A program made the translations under genes and the position numbers. The notes beneath the pieces are model-generated. The model saw only the letters and a program-made list of their open reading frames with translations. It ran no database searches and was not told the origin of the DNA. Positions 25,028 to 37,493 of a stretch of DNA of 64,000 nt are shown one piece after another (positions within the stretch are counted from its first letter, which is position 1; every line of letters begins with the position of its first letter). This DNA comes from Callipepla californica brunnescens (Eukaryota > Chordata > Aves > Galliformes > Odontophoridae), in contig JALIRH010000026.1 of the NCBI GenBank assembly GCA_023055505.1, forward strand, positions 9,873,591-9,937,590. Direction: 5' to 3'.

Positions 25028-26669
25028 GTAAGGGTGTGGAATAACAGGACAAAGGAAAATGACTTTAAACTGAGAGTGCGTGGATTTGGACTTGATAGCA
25101 GGAAGTAATTGTTTACTTACTATGAGGGTGATAAGACCCTGGAACAGGTTGCCCAGGGAGGCTGTGGAGGCCTCCTCCCTTGAAGCATTCAAGGCCGGGC
25201 TAGGTGAGGCTGTGTGCAACCTGGTCTAGAGAGAGGTGTCCCCTGCCTATAGCTGCGGTTTGGGACTAGATGATCTTAAATGTCCCTTCCACCCCAAATG
25301 ATTCTATGATTCCCATCTCTGATGTATGTAAGAATCAGATGTCTATCAGAAATGTTAAGTAAATCAAATTACCCCTAAAGTCATCTTAATTTCAGAATGA
25401 GGAAGTATTTGAGTGCGGTTTAAGATACCACGTAGTGAAATAAAGCATAAAATTTTCTGATTTTTTTCAAGTGTAAGTCAGGAACACAGCGTTTGGTCTG
25501 AGTATTCTCTATAATGTTGCCCATGTCTACAAACTCTAGGTCTGTGTTCCTAAATACCTGTGTGCGCATTTAAATGCAATTACAGGTGTTGGAGCCGGAG
25601 TGATCTCTACGGGCCAATCTTAAAACATCTGGTCTGGGAGAGTAGCAAACTCTGCTTCTGGTTGCTCTCCAACAGTGTCCTAAATCATCAAATTAGAGGT
25701 AGCTGGGAATTTCCTAGTAAAGCTTCATTTTGTAACAATATATCAATTTATTGATGGGGTGGGGGAATGTTTGTGCTAAAGTGGAGAGCACGATGAAAGA
25801 AGAATTTTCAGATTTAGGGGTTCAGACTGAGTGAATGTTGCACGATGTCCTACAGAGTTGAGTGCCTACCATGTGATTAACTTCTCTGGACTTAAATCAT
25901 ACTCGTGAAGATAACATTTGTTGTTTGGGTGGCAGGGGGTTGTTTCTCTAAAGGACAGCTGCAGGAGCATGCAGTGCACAGCATCGAGGCTGTCAGGCTG
26001 CTTTGAGCTCTGGGTTCGGACACAAGCAGTGGTTTCTGTGGGTTTTTTGTTTGTTTTTTTTTGCCCTTCAGCCTTATTCCACATGCCTCCTCTAGAGTGT
26101 TGTGAAATGTAAGCACACCACTTTAGCTTCCAGTAAATATTTCAGGGAGTTTCAAATCACATCCAGCAGAGCCGTAAGTTTTGTGTAGTTTTCTTCCTAA
26201 CATCTGTGGTGAGGGCTCTGAAAATATTCAGAAGAAAACTGAGGCTCTCTGTGTGCACTGCACCTGTGAATGAGGCTGGGAGTGACCCAGAAGGATGTTA
26301 CTGTGTCTGCCTGTCCTGCTGTCGTCTACCTGAGCTCCTCTGGGGGTGTGCAGAGGGTCTTTTATAGCACCCACAGTACTTTCAGCTCCTACAGGTTGTA
26401 TATGGCTGGAGTTGCTAACACAGCCGTGCTGGTGGAGGGGCTGGGGATCAAATGGATGGCGAGAGGAAACTGGATCTCTCAGACCTTCAAGACAAGCATA
26501 TGTCAGTGTGATGAGATAGCGAAAGCAAATGGGTAAAGACCCTTCATTCTCTAATGTTAGCTTGGCACCGTTCATAAGCAACAAATCCTTAGAAAACCAG
26601 CGTTTTTGTTCTGTACCTTATATGAAGGTGCTTCCTGCTATTGTATGTTTCTGATCTGATTCAAGCAGC

Positions 26670-26730
26670 CAAGGAAACATTTTTTTTTTTGTTTTGTTTG
26701 TTTTGTGGTTTTTTTTGGAAATACCTGTAG
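26670..26730. repeat. T-rich low-complexity tract
   Basis: Runs of T broken by g, including ttttgttttgtttgttttg. Low complexity. Confidence 0.75.
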
Positions 26731-27544
26731 ATGGAGTGAATTTTTTTGCCAGCAAGTTAAAAAATTTAGAAGTAACAGCATGGCGTGGAGAAAGGTATGT
26801 CAGGAATATAAACTGGCTTTCTTAAACTGAAAATTAAGCTAGAAATCTGTCAAATAAGCAGAATCTTTCTTTGGACTAAAGAGTGATAATTATTGTTCCA
26901 CTTGTTTTTTTTTTTTTTCCTTCTCAGTTAAATTTCCAGCAGACAACTCTGTGTCAAAGTTAGGTAGCAGTTGTCTGGTTTGAAGATGTGATTGTTAGTA
27001 ATTCCGTGTCTTTTGAATAGCCAGTATATGGGAGGAAAGGATTCAAGTGCCACGTGGAGTGTTTTAGGCCTTTTATCCAGGCTGTAATCACATTCTCCTA
27101 CCAGTTTGCATAACATGCCTGATCCAGACAGGCAGCAAAGCTCCTGTGCTGGGACCACAATGGCAGGGGAGAGTTGTTCACCGTTCTTGACTACAGAGAT
27201 CTCCAGCTGCATGGAGGTTGATCGGTGTTTGTGACTGTTGTTTACAGAATTACTAGTTAATCAAGTAAAACAGACCCCATTCCCTGCTGAATTTAACACA
27301 AGGAGGGGTATAAATAATGGAATGCTTCAAGATGGGTGGAAAATGCAATGCGTCTGTAATGAGGCAAACAATGGATTAGCATCTGGTACTATAAAAGTCT
27401 GTAAGTACCAAGGGGTTCTGGTTGGAGCATCAGTCACAGAGCAGAAGCTCTGGTTGTTGTATCAATCTTGGCCCAGGATGGTACTCCCCAATAAGAAGTT
27501 TCTCGCAGGAGTTCTCAATTTTTGTGTTACATCTAGGATGTAAC

Positions 27545-27690
27545 ACCTTGCCCATCCCTGGAGGTGCTCAAGACTTGGTTGAACAGGGCCCTGGGCAACC
27601 CGATCTCATGGGTGGCAATCCTGCCCTCAGCTGAAACTGGTTGGTCTTTGAGGTCCCTTCCAACCCAAGCCATTCTGTGATTCCGTGTCC
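27545..27690 (+). mobile_element. CR1 3' tip, sense
   Basis: Contains catccctggaggtgctcaag, a ctgggcaacccgatctcatgggtgg block at about 27590-27614, ctgaaactggttggtc, and gaggtcccttccaaccc, ending ccattctgtgattccgtg. It is among the less diverged copies. Only the last ~145 bases are present. Confidence 0.92.
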
Positions 27691-30600
27691 TTCCCAAGTC
27701 CTGTCCCTAACCTTGATAAAAATTCCCTAGAAACCTCAACATCACTCATCAAGTATCAATCTTCCCTCAGTGCTGGCTGTGGTTTCTGGGTATTTCTTTG
27801 TACAAGATACACATGACTGGGACAACCTTCTTGTGTTGCCTCCAAGGTACTTTAGCGTGCTTTGGTCTGAACCGACCTGAATTTGTCACCTGAGTGAGAC
27901 ACTGGAAAAAAAAATCTGTGTCCTGCAGCATGGGAAAAGGGTGTGGGCCAGCTTCCTCTTCTGCAGGTAGTCAGAAGAAGATGACAGATTTGAAACCCTC
28001 TAAATTGTTTCACGCGTGCCAGGAGTCCTGATTTATGTACGTGCTGAGGAGAATGCTGGGCTAGGCTTCTCAATAGGTACTGGTACCCCGCCGCCACATT
28101 CAAGGGGCTTCACTAAACGTTGGTATGAAAGGATAGCAGTCTGTTCGTCCTCGATAGAGGAGAGACACAAAGCTAGTGCTTGTTCCAAAAGCGGAATCTG
28201 GCATGGAAGAAGAAAAATAGATGCTTATGAGCCACTGTATTTCGACAGTCAAAATTTTGGCTTCAGGTTTCAAACTTTTGCCCAAGTGCTGCCTTTATTT
28301 GCAAGTTATTATATAAATCTCTTTTGGAGGCCTAAATGTTGCCATTTGTAGCGTAGTCTGGAAAAATGTCGGCACGCATTAAGCGAGTATGAACAGTAAA
28401 GGCATGAATAATTTATCTCACAAGGAGGTGTGAGCATAAGTAAATGAATGTCTGCGGAATGCTTTTTAGTCCTTCAAATGATGCTATTATTAAACAGTGT
28501 CTGGGCTTATGCTATAGTTGCGCTAAAAGCTAAATGAAGGAGATGGTTTTCTTTAAACAGCATCTTATTCTTGATTACCTTGAATATTAAATGCTTTTGG
28601 ATGTAACGGAGTGAGGAGCAGATGGAATTCAGACAGCAGGAAAGCAAAAACCAAAGGAAAAAGAAAGAATAGGGTATGAGATCATGGAAGGGTATTGAAG
28701 TAGACAAAATCAACTCTGAAGAGCTCGTACCAAAATTCCAACTGAACTAATGTATAACGTTTGGGAACAAAAGAAGTTGTGGTAAATACTCAAGTTATTA
28801 TTTTCTTTCCAAAGATCCCTGTAACAATCTTGATTTAGATAATCTGTCAATCTGAATGTGACCTCTCATTCTTTAGTGCTGAGTGTATCCCTTCATTATC
28901 AGATAGAATTGTGTTTTTGCAAAATAAAAATGTTTAGTGGGAAGAAGTAGACTCAGTAGTTAACCACAGCTGTGTATTTGCCCCTATCAATTTGGAAGGT
29001 GACTTGACTACTCCAGTCTTGATGAACTGAATAACGGAAGGGGAAACCTCTTAAGTGAAAAGAAAAAATACATCTAAAAGAACAGCGAGTATTTTGAACT
29101 TCGTTCTAAAAATAATCGTAGGCCAGTGGGGTTTCCTGTGTCCTGTAGAGTTTTACATGCATTTTGATAGATACTGTGTCAAATTCTATTGTACCCTTTC
29201 ACACTTTATTCTGCAGCCATCCAACACCACTTCCAGCATTTTAGTTATTATTACTCAATAAAATTTGTAAGCTGTGTGGTGTTTTTAACACTCTGTGACA
29301 ACTTTTATATACATTATGTGGCTGCAGTTCTGATTTAATCTGTCATATGATACTCATTCTGTAGCTTTTCCTATTTTTATTATGCTCTTGCTGTACTTTA
29401 TGTCTTTATGGATCTGTTTTATCTCTCAGTTCATTCGGCTAGAATATTATTAGGCCTATTCCAGTCTGATCGTGTTCCCCATGTAAATACAAAGTCCGTT
29501 GAATTACTTATCCTGTAGCTGCCAAACGTGACTGTTCTGGGTCTTGGATTCCCATTGAACCTGCGTGTTAGAGCTCTGTAAATATTTAGAAAAATGGCAA
29601 AAAGAATAACTGTAATATAGAAGTCAAGAGAGATGGAATTACTGTGTTTTTATCTTCTTCAGGTACCCTAGAATATTTTCTTCCTGGAACTGTCATCTGT
29701 AAGACAAGAGAAGATGTGTTTCCTTAGTGTTGTATTCCCCCTGCTTTCTTGTATCCATCTTGTGAACTGAACTTTTTTCAAAACATAATGTGAATGAGAT
29801 AGCAACAAAATGCTACATTGGATTTGATGTAGAAGCCCATCAGGAGGAAATATGCCTTCCATTTGTGTCTGAAGGGATCCTATTTTCACAACAACCACCC
29901 TTATGAGTGCAGTTGCACAGCGTATGATGTTGATGTAACTGAACTGAGAAAGCAGATATATCTCTGTACAAATACTGCATAGCTGTTTGTGTGTGTTTGT
30001 CCATTCCCCTATAAGCTGTGACTGTGAGCATAGATGCAGGCACACCGCTGCTTCTCCTGGAAACTTGCTCAGGAATTTAGCACCGGTTTGTGAGAAGCTA
30101 TGTACCACCCTCTAATTTTCCATAAGAAAGTGAAGCTGAATATTCTTGCTTTCCATTTAGAACTTAGTAAAGAAGGAAAGAAGAGTATGTCAGTACAATA
30201 GACCTGAGCAAGGAACTATTTCACGAGCTTAAGAAAGATGCATGCCAGTGACCAAGATTAGCTGTCCGTGCTGCATATATAGAATCCTGATTTGCAGCAA
30301 CATTCACCCTGTATGTACCAAAGAAATCTCAGCTGAAGTTCATAATTCTAGGTGAATTTTCTTCTTCATTCTGAGAAGGCAAGTGACCTCATTGCATTGT
30401 ATCATGATAATTCAAATCAGAAATTCCTGTACCATCAGTTTTTTTTCCATCCCTTGAATATTTTCACTTTTTTCATTGATTAAAGGTGCCTTGCTGCTTT
30501 TATTTCTGCAGTAGGAGCACCTATTTGAATTTATTGTATATGTTAAAAGTGCATCAGTGGCACCCACTACATTGATGTAGAAAACAAGAGTGGTGGACTA

Positions 30601-31827
30601 ATTGTATTATATTAATGCAATTCCTCAATTTCTTTTACTTCTGATTTGATGAGATTTCGGAGCAGATTGTGTCTGAATTTGAATCTACGATGTTCAGGCA
30701 CACTGTTTGGAGACGTAAGCTGCCATGGTGACAAGGCCTATGCAAAATCTAGAGTGCAGGAAATACAATTACTTATTGCACAAATGAACATAGTTATGTA
30801 TGTTTAGATTTTTTTTAAAGATGCCTGCAAACATAGTTAAGTGAACTAGAGCAGTCATTTGTGGTTTATGCGCTGGAGTATTACGATAACGGATGCTAAG
30901 GAAGATGTTTTTATAATACATCCTTATTTTTGTTTCCTAAAGCTCTAGAATTGCCAGCGTCCCCTCGTAGGTTGTTTTCTTACTGAACTTGCAAGTTTTG
31001 ATTAAAATGTTTTCTCCTTTTGAAATGTTGCTCCACTGCACGGAAAACAAGTCAGTTTGAAGTTAAGCTTTTCAAAAAAAGTTATGCTCCAGCAGGGACT
31101 TGTTTATTTTCTATCTAAAATTTTACAGTGTTTCCTCATAACTGCAAATCTTGAAAATTTTTGTGCCAGAAAATACCTGTTTTCTGGCCAGCTCCATTTA
31201 TCATTTTCATCAAGTTTTAACTTACGTCTCTGATTTTTTGCCTGGTGTGCTGCCCAGGAATTTTTTGTCGATTGCACTGGCAGGAGAGTGAATCTTTCTT
31301 GAAAAATACCTGTTCTAAATGAATCCTCCAGCACAGTAAGGGAATGAGCAAGAGCAATGATTATCTCAGCTATCACACGTGGGCAGGTCCGGATTAATTA
31401 GAGACAGATAAAGTGGGAGTCTGCATCTTGCGCTTTGTTCACAGTTGGTATCACTGTAGCCTTGAATAGGAAGAGATGAATACTCAGATGAGCAACGTTG
31501 TGTACGTTTTCAGGCACAGACTGTAAGCGTTCTGATGCTGCGCTGAAATTTGTCCTCTGCCAGCTCCTACCGTTGTTTGTGGGTCCTGGCATGCAAAAAA
31601 TGGAAACGTTCGCTTAGATGCGTCAAATTTTCTTTCCTGTAGGCTCAGAGTATCTTTTGTGAGAACTAAAATGCACTCAGGAGGGATTCTCTAAAGAGCT
31701 GACGGGCTGGTGGTGGCGTAGCGGGCTGGCGTCACAAAACCAGACATTAAAGGAGGAGCAACAACACACTGACTTGGGGAGGCAGGGGAATGTTTATTTA
31801 TGCAGCATCCATCATCTGGGCCACGTG

Positions 31828-31898
31828 ATTAGAAGGGAGCAACACCTGTCCCTTCTAATTCTGTAAGAGAGACTGGATTAGAAGGGACAGACACCTGT
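31828..31898. repeat. Short hairpin with an extra direct copy
   Basis: The 11-base arm attagaaggga (31828-31838) and its exact reverse complement tcccttctaat (31849-31859) flank a 10-base loop. A near copy of the first arm and loop, attagaaggga...acacctgt, recurs at about 31876-31898. I assign no function. Confidence 0.9.
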
Positions 31899-33239
31899 AC
31901 ACCTGCAAGAGACCTGACTGGATTTTAAGTGGTTGCTTTGTTGGAAAGATCATATGGTGAAAATTCATCTGTGGGACTTTTGAAAAGTGTTTTGCTGGAC
32001 ACCATCTTTGACATTGGTTTTTGCAGGAACCTGAGGTTACAGCCATCTGAAACAAATGCTTAAAGATGCCCAGTGCTAGCCCTTGTTGAACTCTTTGGAC
32101 AGTGGAAATACCAGGCATTACTAGAAAGTAGAAACACTGAGGACCTGGAACGCACGTCAGCGTTTGATAGCTCTGCAGGGGTGAGAAATGACAGGCCGCT
32201 TCTTTCCACGTACACTTGAACCACTGCACTTAACAGTAAGCATCACTGGAGAGGAATGATCCTTTCACAGAGTTTTTTCAAGTCCATCAAAGTCCCTGTG
32301 CAAACATGCTAACTCACAGCACTGAGCCATGTGATCTAAGCCTTCTTTTCCCTTCTTTTGTAAGATGTACTAGATTGTGATTGTCCTTTTACCATTATAC
32401 CATTATAATCCTTTTGCAGTGTAATTATAGAGAGGAGAAAGAAAGGAGGAAAATAAGACCAGAAAGCATATGTTTGTGTAGAGCTTTGAATGATTATGTT
32501 TAGATTTGCAGTGCTGAACTGACTACATTCAAGTTTAGGCAGGAAATGCTTATCAGAAACATAAAGGTATGATAGTTGAGAAAAGACAGGTAGCAAACTG
32601 TCACGTGTGACTTGTGGAGTGTCTTAAATCCTACTAGCACTCTGAACATAGGAAAGCTCTTGTGCAAGTAACGTGAAAACCTAAAGGTTAAGCCCATTTC
32701 TTTAAGATAAGTTTCTAAAATGGAACCATTTTTTTCCCCTTCGAATGAACATTCATTGCCTGAGTTTTCAATAACATAGATGATTTTGCAAAGGATTTTA
32801 TCATGATTAAAGTACTTTCTCAGATAAGAATAGTGTTGATGAGTAACTTCTTGACTTTTATAAGTGTTTTTTTGCTTTGCAGTTGGTATTCAATTTGTAT
32901 GTCTTTGAATAAGAAATAATACCAAAGAATTGCAGTTATATTGATGTTGCTTCCTTTCTAAAACAAGCGGGACCAAGAGTGGGCAAAAGCCAACACCGTA
33001 CTGAACTGACTTAACTTGAAGAGAGACACTTTCTCTAAATTCATCTGTGCCTCTCTTCTTTCCAATACCCCAACCCACAGAATTTTATTTTTTCACCCAA
33101 ATGGAGAGGATTAAAATGTGGGAGTGTACACAGATAAGTGTTTCGTTGTGGATTAGCTGCCCCCGAATTATGAATACACCAAGAAGAGAAGTCACTTTAG
33201 TAAGCTCATGTCATTAATGAGACTGCTACTTGGCTTCCA

Positions 33240-33615
33240 CAGATGTAAGCATTGAGGAATCCAAAATGGTTTTATAGCATTTCTGCATATGACCTTGTAG
33301 CGCAATGGAAAGTGCAATAATAATGGCAGAACAGCGAGATCCCAGGCTGCATTAAGTGAGAGTTTGCCTAATGTAACAGTTGTGGTCGCAGAACTAAAGG
33401 AATAGAAACTGCTTACGTTCACAAGGCTTCAGGTACACAGGGATCTCCGGCAAAAAACCCTCACCTCCAGTGCCAGTCCTTAATGAGGTCTGGGAAGGAG
33501 TGGATCCTGTCTCTACCCCTTCGGGTTACTCAATTGCTTTGTGTGTGCCCGAGCTCCCTTGGGTGGGCCCCGCATTCCCATCGGGTGCTCAGTCACTGCT
33601 TTGGGTCATGACAGC
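33240..33615 (-). repeat. Unclassified dispersed repeat, subtype A, locus 2 (antisense)
   Basis: Shares with the copies at 58.4 and 63.6 kb the blocks gcgcaatggaaa, cagaacagcgagatcccagg, gaaactgctta, caggtacacagggatctcc, aaaccctcac and taatgaggtctgg. It ends with ctccctt, gggccc and gtgctcagtcactg, the reverse complement of the outer end of subtype B. It pairs with the sense copy about 770 bases to the right. Confidence 0.78.
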
Positions 33616-34384
33616 GTTTTCATTACAGACCTTCGCTGGTGATGCACTTAAAATAGTTTCCGATAATACCTGCAGCACTGATTTCTCATGAAGTAAATGA
33701 GAAGGGAGTAACAAAAGATAGGTTCCTTGCCTTTGAAAAGTCTGCTTGGTTGGTTCTGTATTTTCTGTGTCTTTTACCTTCTGTTTCCTTTCTTTCTGAA
33801 ATTACTAGCAGCATTGAACCTGTGATTCAGCTTTGTGTCAGTGACCGGCTGCCTTTCTAGTGCTCTGCTGTGATTACCTGCAGAAGAGCTGACTCCATTC
33901 TCCCGCTGCACTCAGAAACCGTACCTTTGCCCTCCACTTTGTTTTGCTCCAGTTATTAACTCTCGAGTGCATTTAATTGCAGTGGTGAAAGGTGACTGCA
34001 TTGAGCACACTAAAACCTGTCTAACACAGAGGCTCTTTCTCATCACTGTGCTCTCATGCCTCAGTAGTTCTTCCAACTCTGGATGAATTATTCTAGGTCT
34101 GCTCGGCGTAACAAAAGTACACATGATTGCGAGGCTTTTCTCGAGTAGTTGGTGGCAGCTTGCATAAAAGGAATTAATGCTTCTCTTGATCGATTTTTAT
34201 TCAGAGCAAATAGCTACGCTGTTGAAGATGAGATGACAGTGTAATGAGAGAGAGAACTTCATGCAGAATAGGAGGTAAGGTTGGGATTTCTAACCTCCTC
34301 GTTCTTCCCTGAGGCTCCCCTGAGGTTCATTTTCTTCTGCTGTTTACTCCTGGCCACTAAGCTCAAAAATTCTTTTAGGAATGC

Positions 34385-34645
34385 GTCTGGAGACTGCTGA
34401 GTCACAGCCTGAACCGCTGAATGAGCACCTGAGGGAAGGACCTGTGGGAGACCCTGGGAGCATAGGTGAAGGCAATTCACCTGTGCAACCAGAAGGGGTG
34501 GGACCTGGCTTAGACCTCATTTAAGGGTTCACTGCTATGGAGGAAGGTTCTCCTATTGGAGATCTGTTTTCCTGGGGTTCTTTCCCGGTATGTCTAGATC
34601 CTCAGAGATGCGTGAGCATTCTTTTCATTTCTTTGGTAATATTTC
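34385..34645 (+). repeat. Unclassified dispersed repeat, subtype B, locus 2 (sense)
   Basis: Contains actgctgagtcacagcctga, gaatgagcacctgagg, the acaggtgaaggcaattcacct-like block (here with cataggtgaagg), aaggggtggga, agacctcatttaaggg and gttctcctattggagatct. It continues into tctagatcct and gtgagcattctt, which it shares with the copy at 57.9 kb but not with subtype A. Confidence 0.8.
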
Positions 34646-36614
34646 CTTGTTTGTTCTGGTCTCTGTGCAAAATGATTTGTTGCTTTTTCTGTCTGATGAA
34701 AAAAAAATGATAGTTTTCAGTGTTTGTGAAATAGAGGCCGTAGGATTTTTCTATGGTGCCTGCAAAATGGCACCCTGAGGAGTTTTTTGTTTATTGTTAT
34801 TTAATTTGCTGCTTGCCTTGATGACTGAATAGTTTTGTATGTAGACAAAATTTTATTCTCTACTCTAGTGTCACTATGGGAATGCAGCTGCCATCCTGTA
34901 CTACAGAGCTAACAGGTTTTATTCCTCTCTGACTGCGTGACTGCATTGTATTCAGGTTATGCAGGTCAGCCACAGATGCTACATTACAAGAGTGTGGTTT
35001 GAGAAGCTCCAACATTGTAATTAAGAGCTGTGGATGGTTTAATTTGACGAGGGTTGTGTATTAATGGGTTTAGTCTTGTTCTAAGAAACTGTAATGTGGG
35101 ATTTTATTTCTCTGGGATCTAGCAGAGATTATCCAGATTTGTTCTCTTTGTGTTTTGCGAGGTCAGGGCTTGTGGTATTTGTCCCTGAAGGAAAACAAAA
35201 TAGCAAACTGAAATTTCTCTGAAGGCAGAGGATCTGTCCTTTACTTCAGCCTAATAAACAGCAACTTCATTGGCTTTTTGCTGGAGGATTATGGAGATCA
35301 ATGTGTCTCCATTCCCTTCATTGCAGATGCCATCTAGTTACTTGGCAGCATCTGGCAGCACAGAAAACTAGATTTAAGCTCCTGCCTTGAATTTTATCTT
35401 TGCCTTTTCATATTTTTTTCCTATTTCATAGCACAATATCCACATTATGTATATTAGCTCTCACTCATATTTCCAAATGTTCTTTTGTTTTTTTTTTTCC
35501 CTTCGCTCCTCATGTAATAAGAGCCTTCACAAGAGTGCTTTGTAGAATGAAGCACGGCCCTCTGCAGTCTGCAGCTACCACTTACATAAAGGAAAATGCT
35601 GGAGTTGTCAGAAAATTTACTGGTTATATAAGCTAGAGTCTCAAGTCCACGCTACTAGGCATAGGACAAGCAGCATCTGGTGTTGTGGTTCCCCTGCGTA
35701 GTTAATCAGTGTACTGGAATGGTCAACAGAGGAGAACGCATAGCGAGTGCCGCCCATGGAGTTGGTGATAAATCAGTGTTCTTGATGGTTTTTAGGTCTG
35801 AGCTGGAGCCGTTGCTGCTATGCAGGTAAGAGTCCGCTCTCGATCATGCTTTCTTGGTTAAAGGACACCTGGCAACTTCATAGGCAGAAAATGGTGCACA
35901 GAGGGGAAAGATGCTTTGGAATGGAGGCACATGGGAAAGTGTCACCACCTTGTATGGACAGAAATTCAGAAAATAGGACCACGTTGATTGGTCCCATTAG
36001 TTTCTGTTAATGCAGTTTTAATCACTTGAATCTTCAGATTTCCCAGGCTTCACTTTTTGTTTTGTTTTTATAGAAGGTAGCGCATTTTAAATTTAATGAA
36101 ATATTTGAAAGAGATCTGTATGAAATAAGTGCGAATTCTGTTTGTCATCTTCTTTATTTTGTATTTTCTAATTACGTGAGATTTCTTATTTTTTACTTTA
36201 AGTCATTTTTAAATGAAATATAGAAATATTGCAGAAAAACTGCAGTCATTGGTAGCTGTTTTATAAATTTCAGGAAAAATATTTTATTATTTTCTAGATG
36301 TGGAAATGTATTTGTTGAGTGCTGGGGCAGTACACAGATACATTATTCAGCCTACTCTGCATGAGAGGGTTAGCTGTGAGAAATACTATCCACGTCAGTG
36401 CTGGCATAAAATGTGGATATGCAGCAGCATAATGGCTTTAAACGCTTTCCTGGTATAACTCAACTGGTTCTTGGTGGAAACATCAAGGATAAATCTCCAC
36501 TAATATCTACAGGCAGGGCTTCAGCAAATAAAAGCCTCATAAATGTGCAGTGATGGAGTACAGAAATGGAATAGCCTTAGAGAAATAATTTTGCCATCTA
36601 TGTGCTGACGGCCC

Positions 36615-36990
36615 CTATTCTTTGTAACAACTCTCTCTACAGTAACTCCCTTGAAATTGCTCACAAAGCTCTAAAGTGAAGTCAGGCATTTTGTCTGGTG
36701 CCATCCACACCTCTGAGCTTTGCTTAATGACCTGAACAGCGCATGTGTTTGAAGTATCTATACGAACAATTTTCCTTGTTTTTGTTGCATTAGTCATCAG
36801 CTGTTCCAAAATCTTTGGAGTCTCTGCCACACTGACAGGCAGATCCCTATAGGAAGGGCAGTATTGGTTCTCCATGTCCTAGAAGGCTGCTGCTGAATGG
36901 GAAGATGCTGCCCGTACACGAATGCCTCCATGGCCATCCTGCACTGGGAAGCTGTGTGTGAGCTGCGTTCAGATTCACCACTATCCTAAA
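36615..36990 (-). pseudogene. Possible decayed coding fragment of unknown origin, antisense
   Basis: On the minus strand an 86-codon frame runs from 36875 to 36615. Its composition looks protein-like (for example SVAETPKILEQL and MPDFTLELCEQF). Just upstream, a second minus-strand frame at about 36885-36970 is also open and protein-like (for example MAMEAFVYGQHLPIQQQ), but is offset, so a single-base frameshift could separate them. I do not recognise any family, see no splice signals, and cannot exclude a chance open stretch. Listed as a candidate pseudogene only. Confidence 0.2.
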
Positions 36991-37414
36991 ACGTCTTTAT
37001 CATAGTGCAAAGCAGCAGTGTAATGGTGTAGAAATGAAGAATAGGGCTGGAGATCTGCCACCGGTTACGAAGAGCCATTTTTTTATTTTTGTCTATCCAC
37101 CATAATTGACTGACTGTAAGCTCCTTAATTTTTTTTCATAGTGTTGAGCTGGAATTTTTGCTACTCATTTTGAGGCCCAAAGTTAGAGCGTAGTTATTGG
37201 AAAGCTAAAAAAATAAGTGCCTCTCATAAGAGTCAAGAGGGAAGTGCAGGAAATTCAATGTAATTGGCTTTAGGTTCTGAATTTCCTTCCTCCTTGTGTG
37301 TTGTAACATTTTTCAATCTGTAGCTACCAGTTCTCTGTAGGTACAAATCTGAAAGCTATCAGCAAGATGTGCTTCGCTGCAGCAAAACTTTATTCTTAGA
37401 TCTTTGGTTTGCAT

Positions 37415-37493
37415 TTTGAGCAGTCCTGTGCGGAGCCAGGTGGTCCTTCCGGGTCCCTTCCACCTCTGGATATTCTATTATTCTATGATCTTG
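37415..37493 (+). mobile_element. CR1 3' tip, sense
   Basis: Ends in gggtcccttccacctctgg followed by atattctattattctatgat, the CR1 3' tip with the octamer end. Only about 80 bases remain. Confidence 0.82.

Larger units (their letters stand above)
24770..25312 (+). mobile_element. CR1 3' fragment, sense, split by a nested CR1
   Basis: Left half, about 24770-24908: ccctatgaggatgtgctgag, ttcagcctgggaaagag and acttgaagggggcctacag, the CR1 lead-in. Right half, about 25021-25312: aataacaggacaaagg, the ggaacaggttgcccaggg block near 25140, attcaaggccgggct near 25187, and a clean end aaatgattctatgattc. Between them sits an antisense CR1 end, so this is the older host copy. The two halves continue the CR1 consensus across the gap, which supports insertion. 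Confidence 0.9.

Noticed and set aside
31711..31721. A stretch fitting the tRNA A-box pattern, suggesting a tRNA or tRNA-derived SINE
   Set aside because: No B-box at the expected distance and no cloverleaf could be drawn; the match alone is weak.
9225..34645. Repeat pairs as ends of a 24 kb mobile element
   Set aside because: The DNA between them carries a GRID2 exon and unrelated intron sequence, so it is not the body of a mobile element.
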